Shown: in pieces, positions 6,585 through 12,710 of the stretch
How the letters are laid out: every line of letters starts with the position of its first letter
How positions within the stretch are numbered: the first letter of the stretch is position 1
DNA from: a virus
Direction: 5' to 3' (one strand)
Virus record (IMG/VR): IMGVR_UViG_3300042991_000229
Coordinates: 1-42,262 of that record
Length of the DNA stretch: 42,262 bases
Made by a program: the position numbers and the translations under genes
Notes under the pieces: generated by a model
Told to the model about the DNA's origin: nothing
Seen by the model: the letters and a program-made list of their open reading frames with translations, nothing else
Database searches by the model: none

Positions 6585-6844
6585 TTCTCCACCTTCCTGG
6601 TTACGTTGTATTTGGAGAGAATTACAATGGCTAAAGTAATTGCTCCCTCATAATAACTTGCCTCAGACATTAAAAAGTTCGCTAACTCCTCTGCGGTGAC
6701 TGGAAGGTCTTGTTTAATTTTATGGTTTAATACATTTTTAAGCATATTAATTTGTTTAATTAACTCCCCCTTTGAATATATGGTATAATTGTTCCCGCAA
6801 GTGCATGGAGTATCCCAACACTTTTCACAATCAGATAGAGCCAT
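6581..6844 (-). CDS. Small zinc-binding early protein (87 aa)
   Basis: Start at ATG 6844 with AAAGGA six bases upstream; the GTG at 6859 is less likely. The N-terminus MALSDCEKCWDTPCTCGNN has the motif C-x2-C-W-D-T-P-C-x-C-G that recurs in small phage proteins and probably binds zinc. The remainder is two helices, the last with hydrophobic character (GAITLAIVILSKYNV). Function unknown. Confidence 0.65.
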   Translation of the reverse strand: MALSDCEKCWDTPCTCGNNYTIYSKGELIKQINMLKNVLNHKIKQDLPVTAEELANFLMSEASYYEGAITLAIVILSKYNVTRKVEK

Positions 6845-6869
6845 TTTAGATCCTTTCACATAAAAACAA

Positions 6870-7166
6870 TTACTGAGTTAACATTAAAAACGGTTCTTCA
6901 TATTCTAGCATTGCCCATCCATCCGCAGAAAAAGCGTGTCGTCTATTTATATGGTGATATTTTATTTTCCCCTCATAAACATAAAAATTTGTATATCTCT
7001 CTGGTGCTTCTTCTTTAGACATAGCATCAAAATTTTTGTTCTTATCATTCCATCCCTTACTTACCTTATATGCGTCATCAATAGTTTTGCAAGTTTCTAT
7101 AAGCAACTTTTTTATTTCTTCCCTTGTTCTGGTTTCAACTGCTCCAAATCCTAATATAATTTCCAT
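6870..7166 (-). CDS. Hypothetical protein (98 aa)
   Basis: ATG at 7166 has an excellent RBS (AAAGGAGG). The sequence begins MEIILGFGAVETRTREEIKK and has many aromatic residues in its second half (TNFYVYEGKIKYHHINRRHAF). It looks like a compact alpha/beta protein without cysteine clusters or membrane segments. No family recognised; it sits in the early operon. Confidence 0.65.
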   Translation of the reverse strand: MEIILGFGAVETRTREEIKKLLIETCKTIDDAYKVSKGWNDKNKNFDAMSKEEAPERYTNFYVYEGKIKYHHINRRHAFSADGWAMLEYEEPFLMLTQ

Positions 7167-7195
7167 TACATCCTCCTTTATCCTGCCTATCCTAT

Positions 7196-7390
7196 CTATA
7201 ACCGCACCACCCTGCCGTACTGGTTGACATACCTACCGTGCATCCTGCTGTTTCGGAGTATGCCGTCATTCTTTATCTCCAGCCAGTCGTTATCACTCTT
7301 TGGCCTATGCGTTATCGTATGCGGATGTTTTAGCTTTTTTGTTAGATACTTCAACGCTTCTTTGATTTGCTTATCTTTCATTTCTACCAT
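7196..7390 (-). CDS. Hypothetical basic protein (64 aa)
   Basis: A basic protein starting MVEMKDKQIKEALKYLTKKL, then HPHTITHRPKSDNDW and a C-terminal HGRYVNQYGRVVRL. The start at 7390 could instead be the second ATG three codons later. The gene overlaps the end of the MT-A70 remnant by 20 bases. No known domain is apparent; basic charge suggests nucleic-acid contact. Confidence 0.55.
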   Translation of the reverse strand: MVEMKDKQIKEALKYLTKKLKHPHTITHRPKSDNDWLEIKNDGILRNSRMHGRYVNQYGRVVRL

Positions 7391-7595
7391 CTTTACATTT
7401 AGTAATTAGTTTGTTAAGGCTTTCTTTTATATCAACACCATCTATATCATAGCCTATTGAATCCCAACCTTCTGTCTTTTTCCGTGCGAAAAGTTCTATG
7501 CGGGGAAGATTTCCTACAAGCTCAACAATTCTTTTCTTTGCTTTATCCCTGTAACTCCAAGGTGGATCCGCGTAAATTATTTTATATTTCTTCAC
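7371..7595 (-). pseudogene. MT-A70-type adenine methyltransferase with internal deletion
   Basis: A GTG at 7595 with AGGA upstream gives KKYKIIYADPPWSYRDK, the N-terminal strand and catalytic DPPW motif (residues 10-13) of MT-A70/Dam-like phage adenine methyltransferases. It is fused directly to KKRIVELVGNLPRIELFAR, which in complete relatives is the C-terminal motif about 100 residues later. The middle of the domain, including part of the SAM-binding fold, is missing, yet the frame stays open. It is therefore an in-frame internal deletion and probably inactive. The tail (EGWDSIGYDIDG onwards) is intact. Its GTG overlaps the stop of the upstream gene. A minimal peptide retained for another role cannot be excluded. 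Confidence 0.75.
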
Positions 7596-7887
7596 CTTTA
7601 CGATCCTTTTTATCTTTATACTTCTCCATAACTTCAGCCCTGAACTCATAAAAGGCCATGGTTAAATCATGTTTATACGGATGGCAGTAATGCCCGAAAT
7701 TATACTTGTTTAACCGCATCCCACAATGCTTGCATAATCGAACGTCTTCTTCTTCTCTGCACGGTATGGGATTTTTCCCGAGCCAAACTTCCCCCCAAGA
7801 CCAATCCGCCGTAGCATATCTTCCCGGAAACTCTTTCTTTACCAAGCAACGCTCTTTCGGTTTCGTTAACCCATTCTCTGGTGTCAT
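7582..7887 (-). CDS. Hypothetical zinc-binding protein (101 aa)
   Basis: ATG at 7887 follows GAAGGG at a good distance. Internal CKHCGMRLNKYNFGHYCHPY gives C-x2-C and C-H, a likely single zinc site, and the C-terminus is a Lys/Asp/Glu-rich helix. An Asp/Trp-rich patch (ADWSWGEVW) precedes the zinc site. The 3' end overlaps the methyltransferase remnant by 14 bases. The function is unknown. Confidence 0.6.
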   Translation of the reverse strand: MTPENGLTKPKERCLVKKEFPGRYATADWSWGEVWLGKNPIPCREEEDVRLCKHCGMRLNKYNFGHYCHPYKHDLTMAFYEFRAEVMEKYKDKKDRKGEEI

Positions 7888-7901
7888 TATCTACCCTTCG
7901 A

Positions 7902-7997
7902 TCAGTAATCATCTGTTGACCTCACTGTTCCCCGCTTGGCGATTAACTCATTCGTCCAGTAATCCCTAGGAGTACTAGGAGTAACAAGGGATTTCAT
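7902..7997 (-). CDS. Possible 31-aa ORF
   Basis: ATG at 7997 opens a 31-residue frame starting MKSLVTPSTPRDYWTNELIA. It fills an otherwise empty stretch between two minus-strand genes, 19 bases after one stop and 14 before the next start. No RBS is visible; a longer version from TTG at 8087 would overlap the upstream gene. It could be a fragment of a larger ancestral gene. Confidence 0.3.
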   Translation of the reverse strand: MKSLVTPSTPRDYWTNELIAKRGTVRSTDDY

Positions 7998-8016
7998 CGT
8001 AGAGCGCCAATTACTG

Positions 8017-8220
8017 TTATGGGCGACTGTTTTCCTTCGCTCGTATCTGCTGTTTAGTTTCTTTTGCAGGGATCCCGATTTCTTCAATTGTAATCCTCAC
8101 CTGTTTATCTGTCCTAAATGATCTCCTATCCATAATAACAGGAAGCTTTATAACGTGCCAATCCTCGTAACTAACGTCCCAATCTTTATCAACCCAAGCT
8201 AAGATTGTTCTCTTGATCAT
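8017..8220 (-). CDS. Hypothetical protein (67 aa)
   Basis: Starts with an ATGA overlap on the stop of the glycosyltransferase-like gene, indicating coupled translation. The sequence MIKRTILAWVDKDWDVSYED looks like a beta-rich small domain, with a basic C-terminus (KETKQQIRAKENSRP). No family recognised. Its coupling suggests a role linked to the membrane protein upstream, but this is only context. Confidence 0.6.
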   Translation of the reverse strand: MIKRTILAWVDKDWDVSYEDWHVIKLPVIMDRRSFRTDKQVRITIEEIGIPAKETKQQIRAKENSRP

Positions 8221-9599
8221 TTTTTCGGGCCGAAATGCTTTGCGTTCTTTTGCATATCAACCAACAAATTCTTTAACCATTGAAGCTGTTCCCGGGACCC
8301 TTTAATATTCGGTTTTTCTCTTTCGGTAGCGTATTTTTCCATAAGTTCAATAGTACGTTCGTTCGCTTTAATGCCTTCCTCAATCTTACCGATCATGATG
8401 AGATAAGCCGTAAAGTTCATCCAAACAACCCAGCTTTCCGGCTCTAATAAAACAGCTTTTCTTATGTGAGAGGAAACAAGGTTAATCTCCCAGTGTGGAT
8501 ATTCGATCAGCTTTTTCTTTGATATGTAATATTGGGACAATGCGCTATACGCTCCGCCGCGTTCCGGGTTCATCAAAACTTCGTTTTCTAGCAAGGTCTT
8601 TTGGTCTTTCCAGTTTGGAATAACCGTCCAAGCCTTATAAATGTAAAAACCAACGATCATAAACAGGATGTCAGGATGATTTGCTAAGCCAGTACCTAAG
8701 ACAACACATAGGCCAATCATGGGGAGGTAAAGGTACCTTTGGGCGAACGGCTGGCCTAAGACTTTAAACTGGCTGTGTAAGCCCATCAAAACAAAGAACC
8801 AAATTGCCCCAACAGGGTGAATCATAAACGAAACAAACGCTGTGGCGAGGAATATAGCAAGCGAAATCCAAAACTCCCGGTTACACGCATGGTAATAATC
8901 CCAGTTTGCCCGGGATTCCCGGATCTTCTCGCACCATTTCCCAAAGAAATAGACCTTATCCGGGAAAAAGAAATGCTCAATGTACCGTGCCATAACCTTT
9001 GTCATAAGGAATATTCTGCGCCATTCCCAATGCTGATCTTCGACTTGTTTTCCCTTAATAATCTCTACCCGTGTAGCAAGCCCGGTCTTCCATCGTTTAC
9101 GGCCCATGAAATATATTAGCGGAATGAAAGTCATCAATCCCCAAAAGTGGCCGAATAAAAAGATAAAAGGGAAACTCATGGAATCAACGGTCGAGTTTAA
9201 CGCGCAATAAAAGAATATCATCCCGGCCGGGACACCTATAAGTAATGGCATCTTCACTAAAAAGAAATACGCGATTAATGTGAAGTATGCGGTTGTCGCA
9301 TAATAATTTCCCGTAACCCAAGCGACTCCCCATGCACTCATGGGATGAACCGCAAATAATAATGATGCTTGCCAGCCCCAAAGCAAATACACGACGAGAG
9401 AATTGACAATGTGCATCCCGATCATGAATAATCGGTAATACTCCGACGGGCGAGTATCAAAAAACTTTGGATGCTGGCTTTCCTTCGGGACGTTCCAAAG
9501 GTATTCTTCCCGACGGACGTAATCATCTATGACGTAATTGTATTTGAGGGATTTGATATAAAGGGCGAGGATGATTAAAGCGATAATAATGAAATTCAT
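8217..9599 (-). CDS. TMTC-like GT-C membrane glycosyltransferase with TPR tail
   Basis: A 460-residue polytopic protein. Features of the TMTC/TPR-type GT-C family are visible in order: Asp-Asp (D25-D26, YVIDDY) just after the first TM helix, YYRLFMIGMHIVNSLVVYLL (55-73), LLFAVHPMSAWGVAWVTG (80-97; HP at 85-86), roughly nine more hydrophobic segments, FAQRYLYLPMIGL near 290-302, WKDQKTLLENEVLMNPERG near 335-353, then TPR-like helices to the end. Cellular relatives transfer sugars from lipid carriers to the outer face of the membrane, often to proteins. The catalytic Asp pair is retained. It lies in the early operon between the HNH gene and a 67-residue partner. Activity and substrate are inferred; a pure membrane anchor is the alternative. 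Confidence 0.75.
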   Translation of the reverse strand: MNFIIIALIILALYIKSLKYNYVIDDYVRREEYLWNVPKESQHPKFFDTRPSEYYRLFMIGMHIVNSLVVYLLWGWQASLLFAVHPMSAWGVAWVTGNYYATTAYFTLIAYFFLVKMPLLIGVPAGMIFFYCALNSTVDSMSFPFIFLFGHFWGLMTFIPLIYFMGRKRWKTGLATRVEIIKGKQVEDQHWEWRRIFLMTKVMARYIEHFFFPDKVYFFGKWCEKIRESRANWDYYHACNREFWISLAIFLATAFVSFMIHPVGAIWFFVLMGLHSQFKVLGQPFAQRYLYLPMIGLCVVLGTGLANHPDILFMIVGFYIYKAWTVIPNWKDQKTLLENEVLMNPERGGAYSALSQYYISKKKLIEYPHWEINLVSSHIRKAVLLEPESWVVWMNFTAYLIMIGKIEEGIKANERTIELMEKYATEREKPNIKGSREQLQWLKNLLVDMQKNAKHFGPKK

Positions 9600-9603
9600 A
9601 TTT

Positions 9604-10098
9604 CTATATTCTCCACGTTTTATTCTTCTTTATATTATTTATAGACCAATATGTTACATTATATTTTTTTGCTATGTCGTAACTTGAAATATCTTTTTTT
9701 AACATAACTCTTATATCCCTCACATCTTTAATAGATAATTTTGTTTTTCCATTAAGATGTAAAATAATATGGTTGGAATTTGTCATTTTTTTTAGGTTAC
9801 ATGGCCTGTTATCTCCCGGGCTTCTATTCACATGATGTATAATATCGCTTTTTCTTAATTTGACTTTATGGTACTTTTCATATACCCATCTATGTAAAGC
9901 ATAAGAATTGTATCCAAGTGGCTTCTTCCTAATATTTATTGTTCCATATTTTTTTTGCTTTAAGCTTTTCCTTAATGTTGTTTTATTTTTACAACTCTTG
10001 CAAATAGCTTTTGTTATTAAAGAGTTTTTAGATATAGATTTGTATTCTACTAAATATATCTTGCATCCACATTTTTTGCAGTTAAAATTATTAATCAT
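9604..10098 (-). CDS. HNH homing endonuclease 2 with DNA-binding tail
   Basis: An N-terminal zinc pair (CKKCGC at 7-12, CKSC at 33-36) precedes YALHRWVYEKYH and the HNH core DIIHHVNRSPGDNRPCNL (H88, H89, N91, D96, N97, N101) with H110. Residues 122-164 form a helix-turn-helix like those that give homing enzymes their specificity (SSYDIAKKYNVTYWSI). Base composition is more AT-rich than neighbours. It has its own promoter (10122-10150), unlike the genes around it, which fits a mobile insertion into the operon between VRR-NUC and the glycosyltransferase-like gene. Confidence 0.9.
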   Translation of the reverse strand: MINNFNCKKCGCKIYLVEYKSISKNSLITKAICKSCKNKTTLRKSLKQKKYGTINIRKKPLGYNSYALHRWVYEKYHKVKLRKSDIIHHVNRSPGDNRPCNLKKMTNSNHIILHLNGKTKLSIKDVRDIRVMLKKDISSYDIAKKYNVTYWSINNIKKNKTWRI

Positions 10099-10121
10099 TG
10101 TAATTCCTCATAGTACCAAAT

Positions 10122-10150
10122 ATAATATCACAAAGAATATTTCATGTCAA
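10122..10150 (-). promoter_or_regulatory. Sigma70-like promoter for HNH endonuclease 2
   Basis: On the minus strand TTGACA (10145-10150) and TATTAT (10122-10127) are separated by 17 bases, a six-of-six and five-of-six match. The start of transcription should fall near 10115, about 17 bases before the ATG at 10098, with GAGG as RBS. The -35 box is directly beside the stop of the VRR-NUC gene. Confidence 0.75.
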
Positions 10151-10432
10151 TTAACATATCTCTTTTAACAATTCCTTGACATTCTCGACGGAGAAAACAA
10201 CTTCAGCAATAACTCCCTGAGAATTTATTTTCCTTATTACACATTCTTGTATCCTTGAAACCCGACCACCCGGACGTTTGGCTTCAATGAAAGCGACCTT
10301 CTTATTATGGATGAAAATGATGTCAGGGATACCACAATTTGTGGTTTCGGTTAGCTTGTATACTACCGCTTGAGGATATGTCTTTCGTAGGTATTTAAGG
10401 ATCTTTGCTTGGACGTCTTTTTCTAGTGCCAT
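10151..10432 (-). CDS. VRR-NUC nuclease
   Basis: A stand-alone VRR-NUC domain (93 residues) of the PD-(D/E)XK superfamily: E4 in the first helix, NCGIPDIIFIHNKKVAFIEAKRPGG with D37 and E50-A-K52, then a helix starting VSRIQE. Phage versions act as structure-specific nucleases, often cutting branched DNA, and commonly neighbour a SNF2-like helicase. This gene starts inside the zinc-protein gene (10 bases overlap) two genes downstream of such a helicase, which matches that pairing. Confidence 0.92.
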   Translation of the reverse strand: MALEKDVQAKILKYLRKTYPQAVVYKLTETTNCGIPDIIFIHNKKVAFIEAKRPGGRVSRIQECVIRKINSQGVIAEVVFSVENVKELLKEIC

Positions 10433-10596
10433 CTGAGTAGCTTTCTAAGCTTATCTGTCATTGGCTTAAACCCCAAAAGCTGCTTATGACATTCCGCGCA
10501 AAGATAAAGGTGTTTATTCCTAGTGTAATTAGTGCATATATGGATTACCCATTCCGGGTCTTTACATATCCCGCACTCCAATTTTCGTTCTCGCAT
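10423..10596 (-). CDS. Small zinc-finger protein (57 aa)
   Basis: ATG at 10596 opens MRERKLECGICKDPEWV and continues with LYLCAECHKQLLGF, so C-x2-C and C-x2-C-H pairs are 22 residues apart, a probable zinc ribbon or HNH-like knuckle. The gene overlaps the helicase stop by 35 bases and the VRR-NUC start by 10. AGGAG lies about 11 bases upstream, longer than ideal. It fits a helicase-zinc protein-nuclease cassette and may help DNA recognition. Confidence 0.65.
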   Translation of the reverse strand: MRERKLECGICKDPEWVIHICTNYTRNKHLYLCAECHKQLLGFKPMTDKLRKLLRWH

Positions 10597-11971
10597 TTTT
10601 TATGATACTCCTGAATAACTTATCGTTATCTTGTTTTGTTCTTAAGGCCTGAATGATTATTCTGTCAAGCGAGTTTTCAGCGACGAGATGGATATAAGTC
10701 GCGTTATTCTTTTTATTCGCCCGCATGATCCGGCCCCGGCATTGGTAGTAATTCATGTAAGAATAATCCAGATCGTAAAATATCATATAATCGCAATCGT
10801 TAAAGCTCAGCCCAACTCCTCCGCTTGCCGGATGAGCGACAAGGATTCTTCCAGTTTCATTTTTAAATCGGTGTATAACTTCATCCGGAGATCGTGTTCC
10901 GGCATAGAGCGCTTGGCATCTTGGGCCAACAACTCCGCAAATTCGCTCAATTGACCAACGATACTGGCAAAAGATGATAATGTTTTTATCCGGGCTAATT
11001 TCGGAAATGACATCTTCCAGATCCCTCATTTTTGGGTTTGGGTTAAATTCAATGGCCTCACCTTCACTATTATATATGAACCCAGCGCTTATTTGTCTGA
11101 GCTTCATAAGTTTGGCCAACGCGTTCGGTACGCTGATTTCTTCCTTCTCAATCTCAGTTATCAGGTCCGTTTTCATCTGCTTAAAGGCCTTCGTCTGCCC
11201 GGGTGTCATTTCAACATATCTATAAATATCAATCTCATCAGGAAGGTCTAAGACCTCCCTCTTATTAACGAACTGGCAATAAGGCGACATCTTATCGGAC
11301 AACAGGCGCGCGACTCCCGGGATCATTTCCATGGTATAACCACGTTGCATCATCATCATCATTTCTTTCCGGCCAAGACTTTGGAGAGGGATTAGTGATG
11401 TGCCTCGCTTCAGGCAAAAGAACCGGTTCCTAAATGAAAAAAAATTCTTGCCCAATAACCCGGGCCTTAAAAACTCCATTTGTGACCAGTATTCGAGCTT
11501 GCTGTTTGGAGCGGGTGATCCTGATAAAAGAAGCCTGTGTTTAAAGAACCTAGACAGAGCTAAGAGATATTTGGTTGTTTTCGCATTGTAGGACTTTATG
11601 CGCTGGCTTTCATCGACTACTCCCATAAGCTTACCATAGTCAAGAATTTTCTTTAGCGTTGGAGAGAACTTCCGAGATATGAGAGTCTCGAAATTGACAA
11701 TGAGGATGTTTGCATCGAGGGTTTTTGTGGTACGGAGATTGGCATAGTTTAATCCGGTAAACTTTTTGATGTCGTCAGCCCATGATGATTCGATCAGCGA
11801 TACTGGACAAACAACAAACATCTTTAGCTCTGGATCTAGGCTCTTGTAATATTCGTATATCTTAAGCGCGGCAAGTGTCTTCCCGCACCCGACGTCCCAG
11901 TATAATGCTCCGACGCCATTTAAGGTTTTTACCTGATCAATCCCGTTGACTTGATGCTTGAATAAATCCAT
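10562..11971 (-). CDS. SNF2-family DEAD/DEAH-box helicase
   Basis: Two RecA-like lobes of a superfamily 2 translocase: Walker A DVGCGKT at 26-32, VVCPVSLI (motif Ia region), DESQ at 120-123 in place of DEAH, LLSGSPAPN (motif III), then IIIFCQYR, ALYAGTR and motif VI YQCRGRIMRANKKN near 400. It remodels DNA or protein-DNA complexes using ATP. The gene is first in the early operon, and its promoter places transcription start at the ATG, so its mRNA should be leaderless. It stands beside a VRR-NUC nuclease, a frequent phage combination. Confidence 0.93.
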   Translation of the reverse strand: MDLFKHQVNGIDQVKTLNGVGALYWDVGCGKTLAALKIYEYYKSLDPELKMFVVCPVSLIESSWADDIKKFTGLNYANLRTTKTLDANILIVNFETLISRKFSPTLKKILDYGKLMGVVDESQRIKSYNAKTTKYLLALSRFFKHRLLLSGSPAPNSKLEYWSQMEFLRPGLLGKNFFSFRNRFFCLKRGTSLIPLQSLGRKEMMMMMQRGYTMEMIPGVARLLSDKMSPYCQFVNKREVLDLPDEIDIYRYVEMTPGQTKAFKQMKTDLITEIEKEEISVPNALAKLMKLRQISAGFIYNSEGEAIEFNPNPKMRDLEDVISEISPDKNIIIFCQYRWSIERICGVVGPRCQALYAGTRSPDEVIHRFKNETGRILVAHPASGGVGLSFNDCDYMIFYDLDYSYMNYYQCRGRIMRANKKNNATYIHLVAENSLDRIIIQALRTKQDNDKLFRSIIKNARTKIGVRDM

Positions 11972-11977
11972 TCACTT

Positions 11978-12005
11978 ATTATACATTGGATTATTATAGT
12001 GTCAA
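11978..12005 (-). promoter_or_regulatory. Early promoter, consensus, leaderless
   Basis: Minus strand TTGACA at 12000-12005 and TATAAT at 11978-11983 are both perfect, spaced 16 bases. Six bases (AAGTGA) then lead to the ATG at 11971, so the +1 should be the A of the start codon and the transcript has no leader. This is the only strong promoter seen ahead of the early operon. Confidence 0.85.
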
Positions 12006-12021
12006 GAAGTAAAGATTGACA
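12000..12021. promoter_or_regulatory. Inverted repeat TGTCAA-N10-TTGACA, candidate operator
   Basis: The two divergent -35 boxes form a perfect 6-bp inverted repeat spaced ten bases (12000-12005 and 12016-12021). A dimeric repressor binding here would block both promoters. The plus-strand regulator gene just downstream is the natural candidate. Symmetry follows automatically from two consensus -35 elements, so the operator idea is inference. Confidence 0.5.
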
Positions 12022-12044
12022 TTAAGGTTTTACAATGATATATT
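12016..12044 (+). promoter_or_regulatory. Promoter of the plus-strand regulator gene
   Basis: TTGACA at 12016-12021 and TATATT at 12039-12044 with 17-base spacing. Predicted start near 12051, followed by AAAGGAGAAGG and the ATG at 12066. It faces away from the early promoter and its -35 lies ten bases from the other -35. Confidence 0.8.
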
Positions 12045-12065
12045 ACATCAAAAGGAGAAGGTGAG

Positions 12066-12257
12066 ATGAGACAAAAGAGAGCTATCATTACTCTATACGA
12101 GAATGATCACACTGATTTCAAAACATATTGCGCTTCGATAGCGTCTAATATTCAGGAAGAAGGCATTAAGGCATTGAAAGAATATGCGGCGAGTAGAAAC
12201 ATCGATATGAAATTTGAAACCCCCAGCCAAGCCACGGGAAAAAAGAAGTCAAGCTAA
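12066..12257 (+). CDS. Putative ribbon-helix-helix regulator (63 aa)
   Basis: The sequence MRQKRAIITLYENDHTDFKT gives a basic start and a beta-strand with alternating residues (AIITLY), then two helices (HTDFKTYCASIAS and IQEEGIKALKEYAAS), the layout of small ribbon-helix-helix repressors, followed by a Lys-rich tail. I see no diagnostic signature, so the family is a structural inference. It has its own consensus promoter and RBS, is divergent to the early operon and convergent with the late operon, with which it overlaps by four bases. This is where an early-gene or copy-control repressor is expected. Confidence 0.6.
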   Translation: MRQKRAIITLYENDHTDFKTYCASIASNIQEEGIKALKEYAASRNIDMKFETPSQATGKKKSS

Positions 12258-12328
12258 TTGTTCGTCCTGAAGAACCTTGTCTTGAAATGTTTCAAGTGTT
12301 GGGCTTTCTTCGCGTCAGTTAGCTTGAC
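12248..12328. terminator. Nested inverted repeats at convergent gene ends
   Basis: GTCAAGCTAA at 12248-12257 pairs with TTAGCTTGAC at 12319-12328, a perfect 10-bp inverted repeat. Inside it CTTGAAATGTTTCAAG at 12281-12296 forms a 7-bp hairpin. They cover the overlap of the plus-strand regulator and the last late gene. No U-tract follows, so intrinsic termination is doubtful; it may help stop or separate convergent transcription. Confidence 0.35.
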
Positions 12329-12520
12329 CCCTTCATATAACCCGGATTCACTAATCAGAATATACTGTTCAGCCGCTTCAATTGCCGCTCGCATACGCCT
12401 AATATCTGCGCCTTTGATCCATAGGCCTATTGCCATGGCAAGCTCCCGGATCGCGCCGGCAATCTGCGTTACTGCATCCACAGGAGTTGATACGCTGACC
12501 TTTACCTTGGGATCTGTCAT
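12254..12520 (-). CDS. Hypothetical lysis-region protein (88 aa)
   Basis: ATG at 12520 overlaps the holin stop (ATGA), preferred over a GTG at 12526. The first part (MTDPKVKVSVSTPVDAVTQIAGAI) is a beta/helix segment and the second (ADIRRMRAAIEAAEQYI) a charged helix followed by KKAQHLKHFKTRFFR. This small protein type is often placed after phage holins, but I cannot name a function. It is the last gene of the late operon. Confidence 0.65.
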   Translation of the reverse strand: MTDPKVKVSVSTPVDAVTQIAGAIRELAMAIGLWIKGADIRRMRAAIEAAEQYILISESGLYEGVKLTDAKKAQHLKHFKTRFFRTNN

Positions 12521-12699
12521 TTCCACTCAATAGGCTCTTTTGTGACAAGCCTCAAAATCACGTTAACGAAAGCCAAGATCCCGGCTTGGATTTCAATATT
12601 AACAATATCCTTTCCCGTAACAGCCTGAACGATCATCGCGACCATTGCTACCACATTGACCCATAATGTTTTACTCTTCCATAGTGATTTACCGCCCAT
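12517..12699 (-). CDS. Holin-like small membrane protein
   Basis: Two hydrophobic helices, LWVNVVAMVAMIVQAVTG and IEIQAGILAFVNVILRLV, with a charged N-terminus (MGGKSLWKSK) and the C-terminal signature TKEPIEWK, match the class II-like holin group that begins W-x-S-K-T. At 60 residues the size fits. Holins form membrane lesions at the end of infection. AAAGGAGG precedes the ATG at 12699. Location in a late cassette of membrane genes supports the call. Confidence 0.8.
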   Translation of the reverse strand: MGGKSLWKSKTLWVNVVAMVAMIVQAVTGKDIVNIEIQAGILAFVNVILRLVTKEPIEWK

Positions 12700-12710
12700 A
12701 AAGACCTCCT

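Noticed and set aside
7700-7912. 70-residue minus frame overlapping the zinc protein at 7582-7887
   Set aside because: The other frame has the better RBS and a zinc motif; this one has an arginine run and no features.
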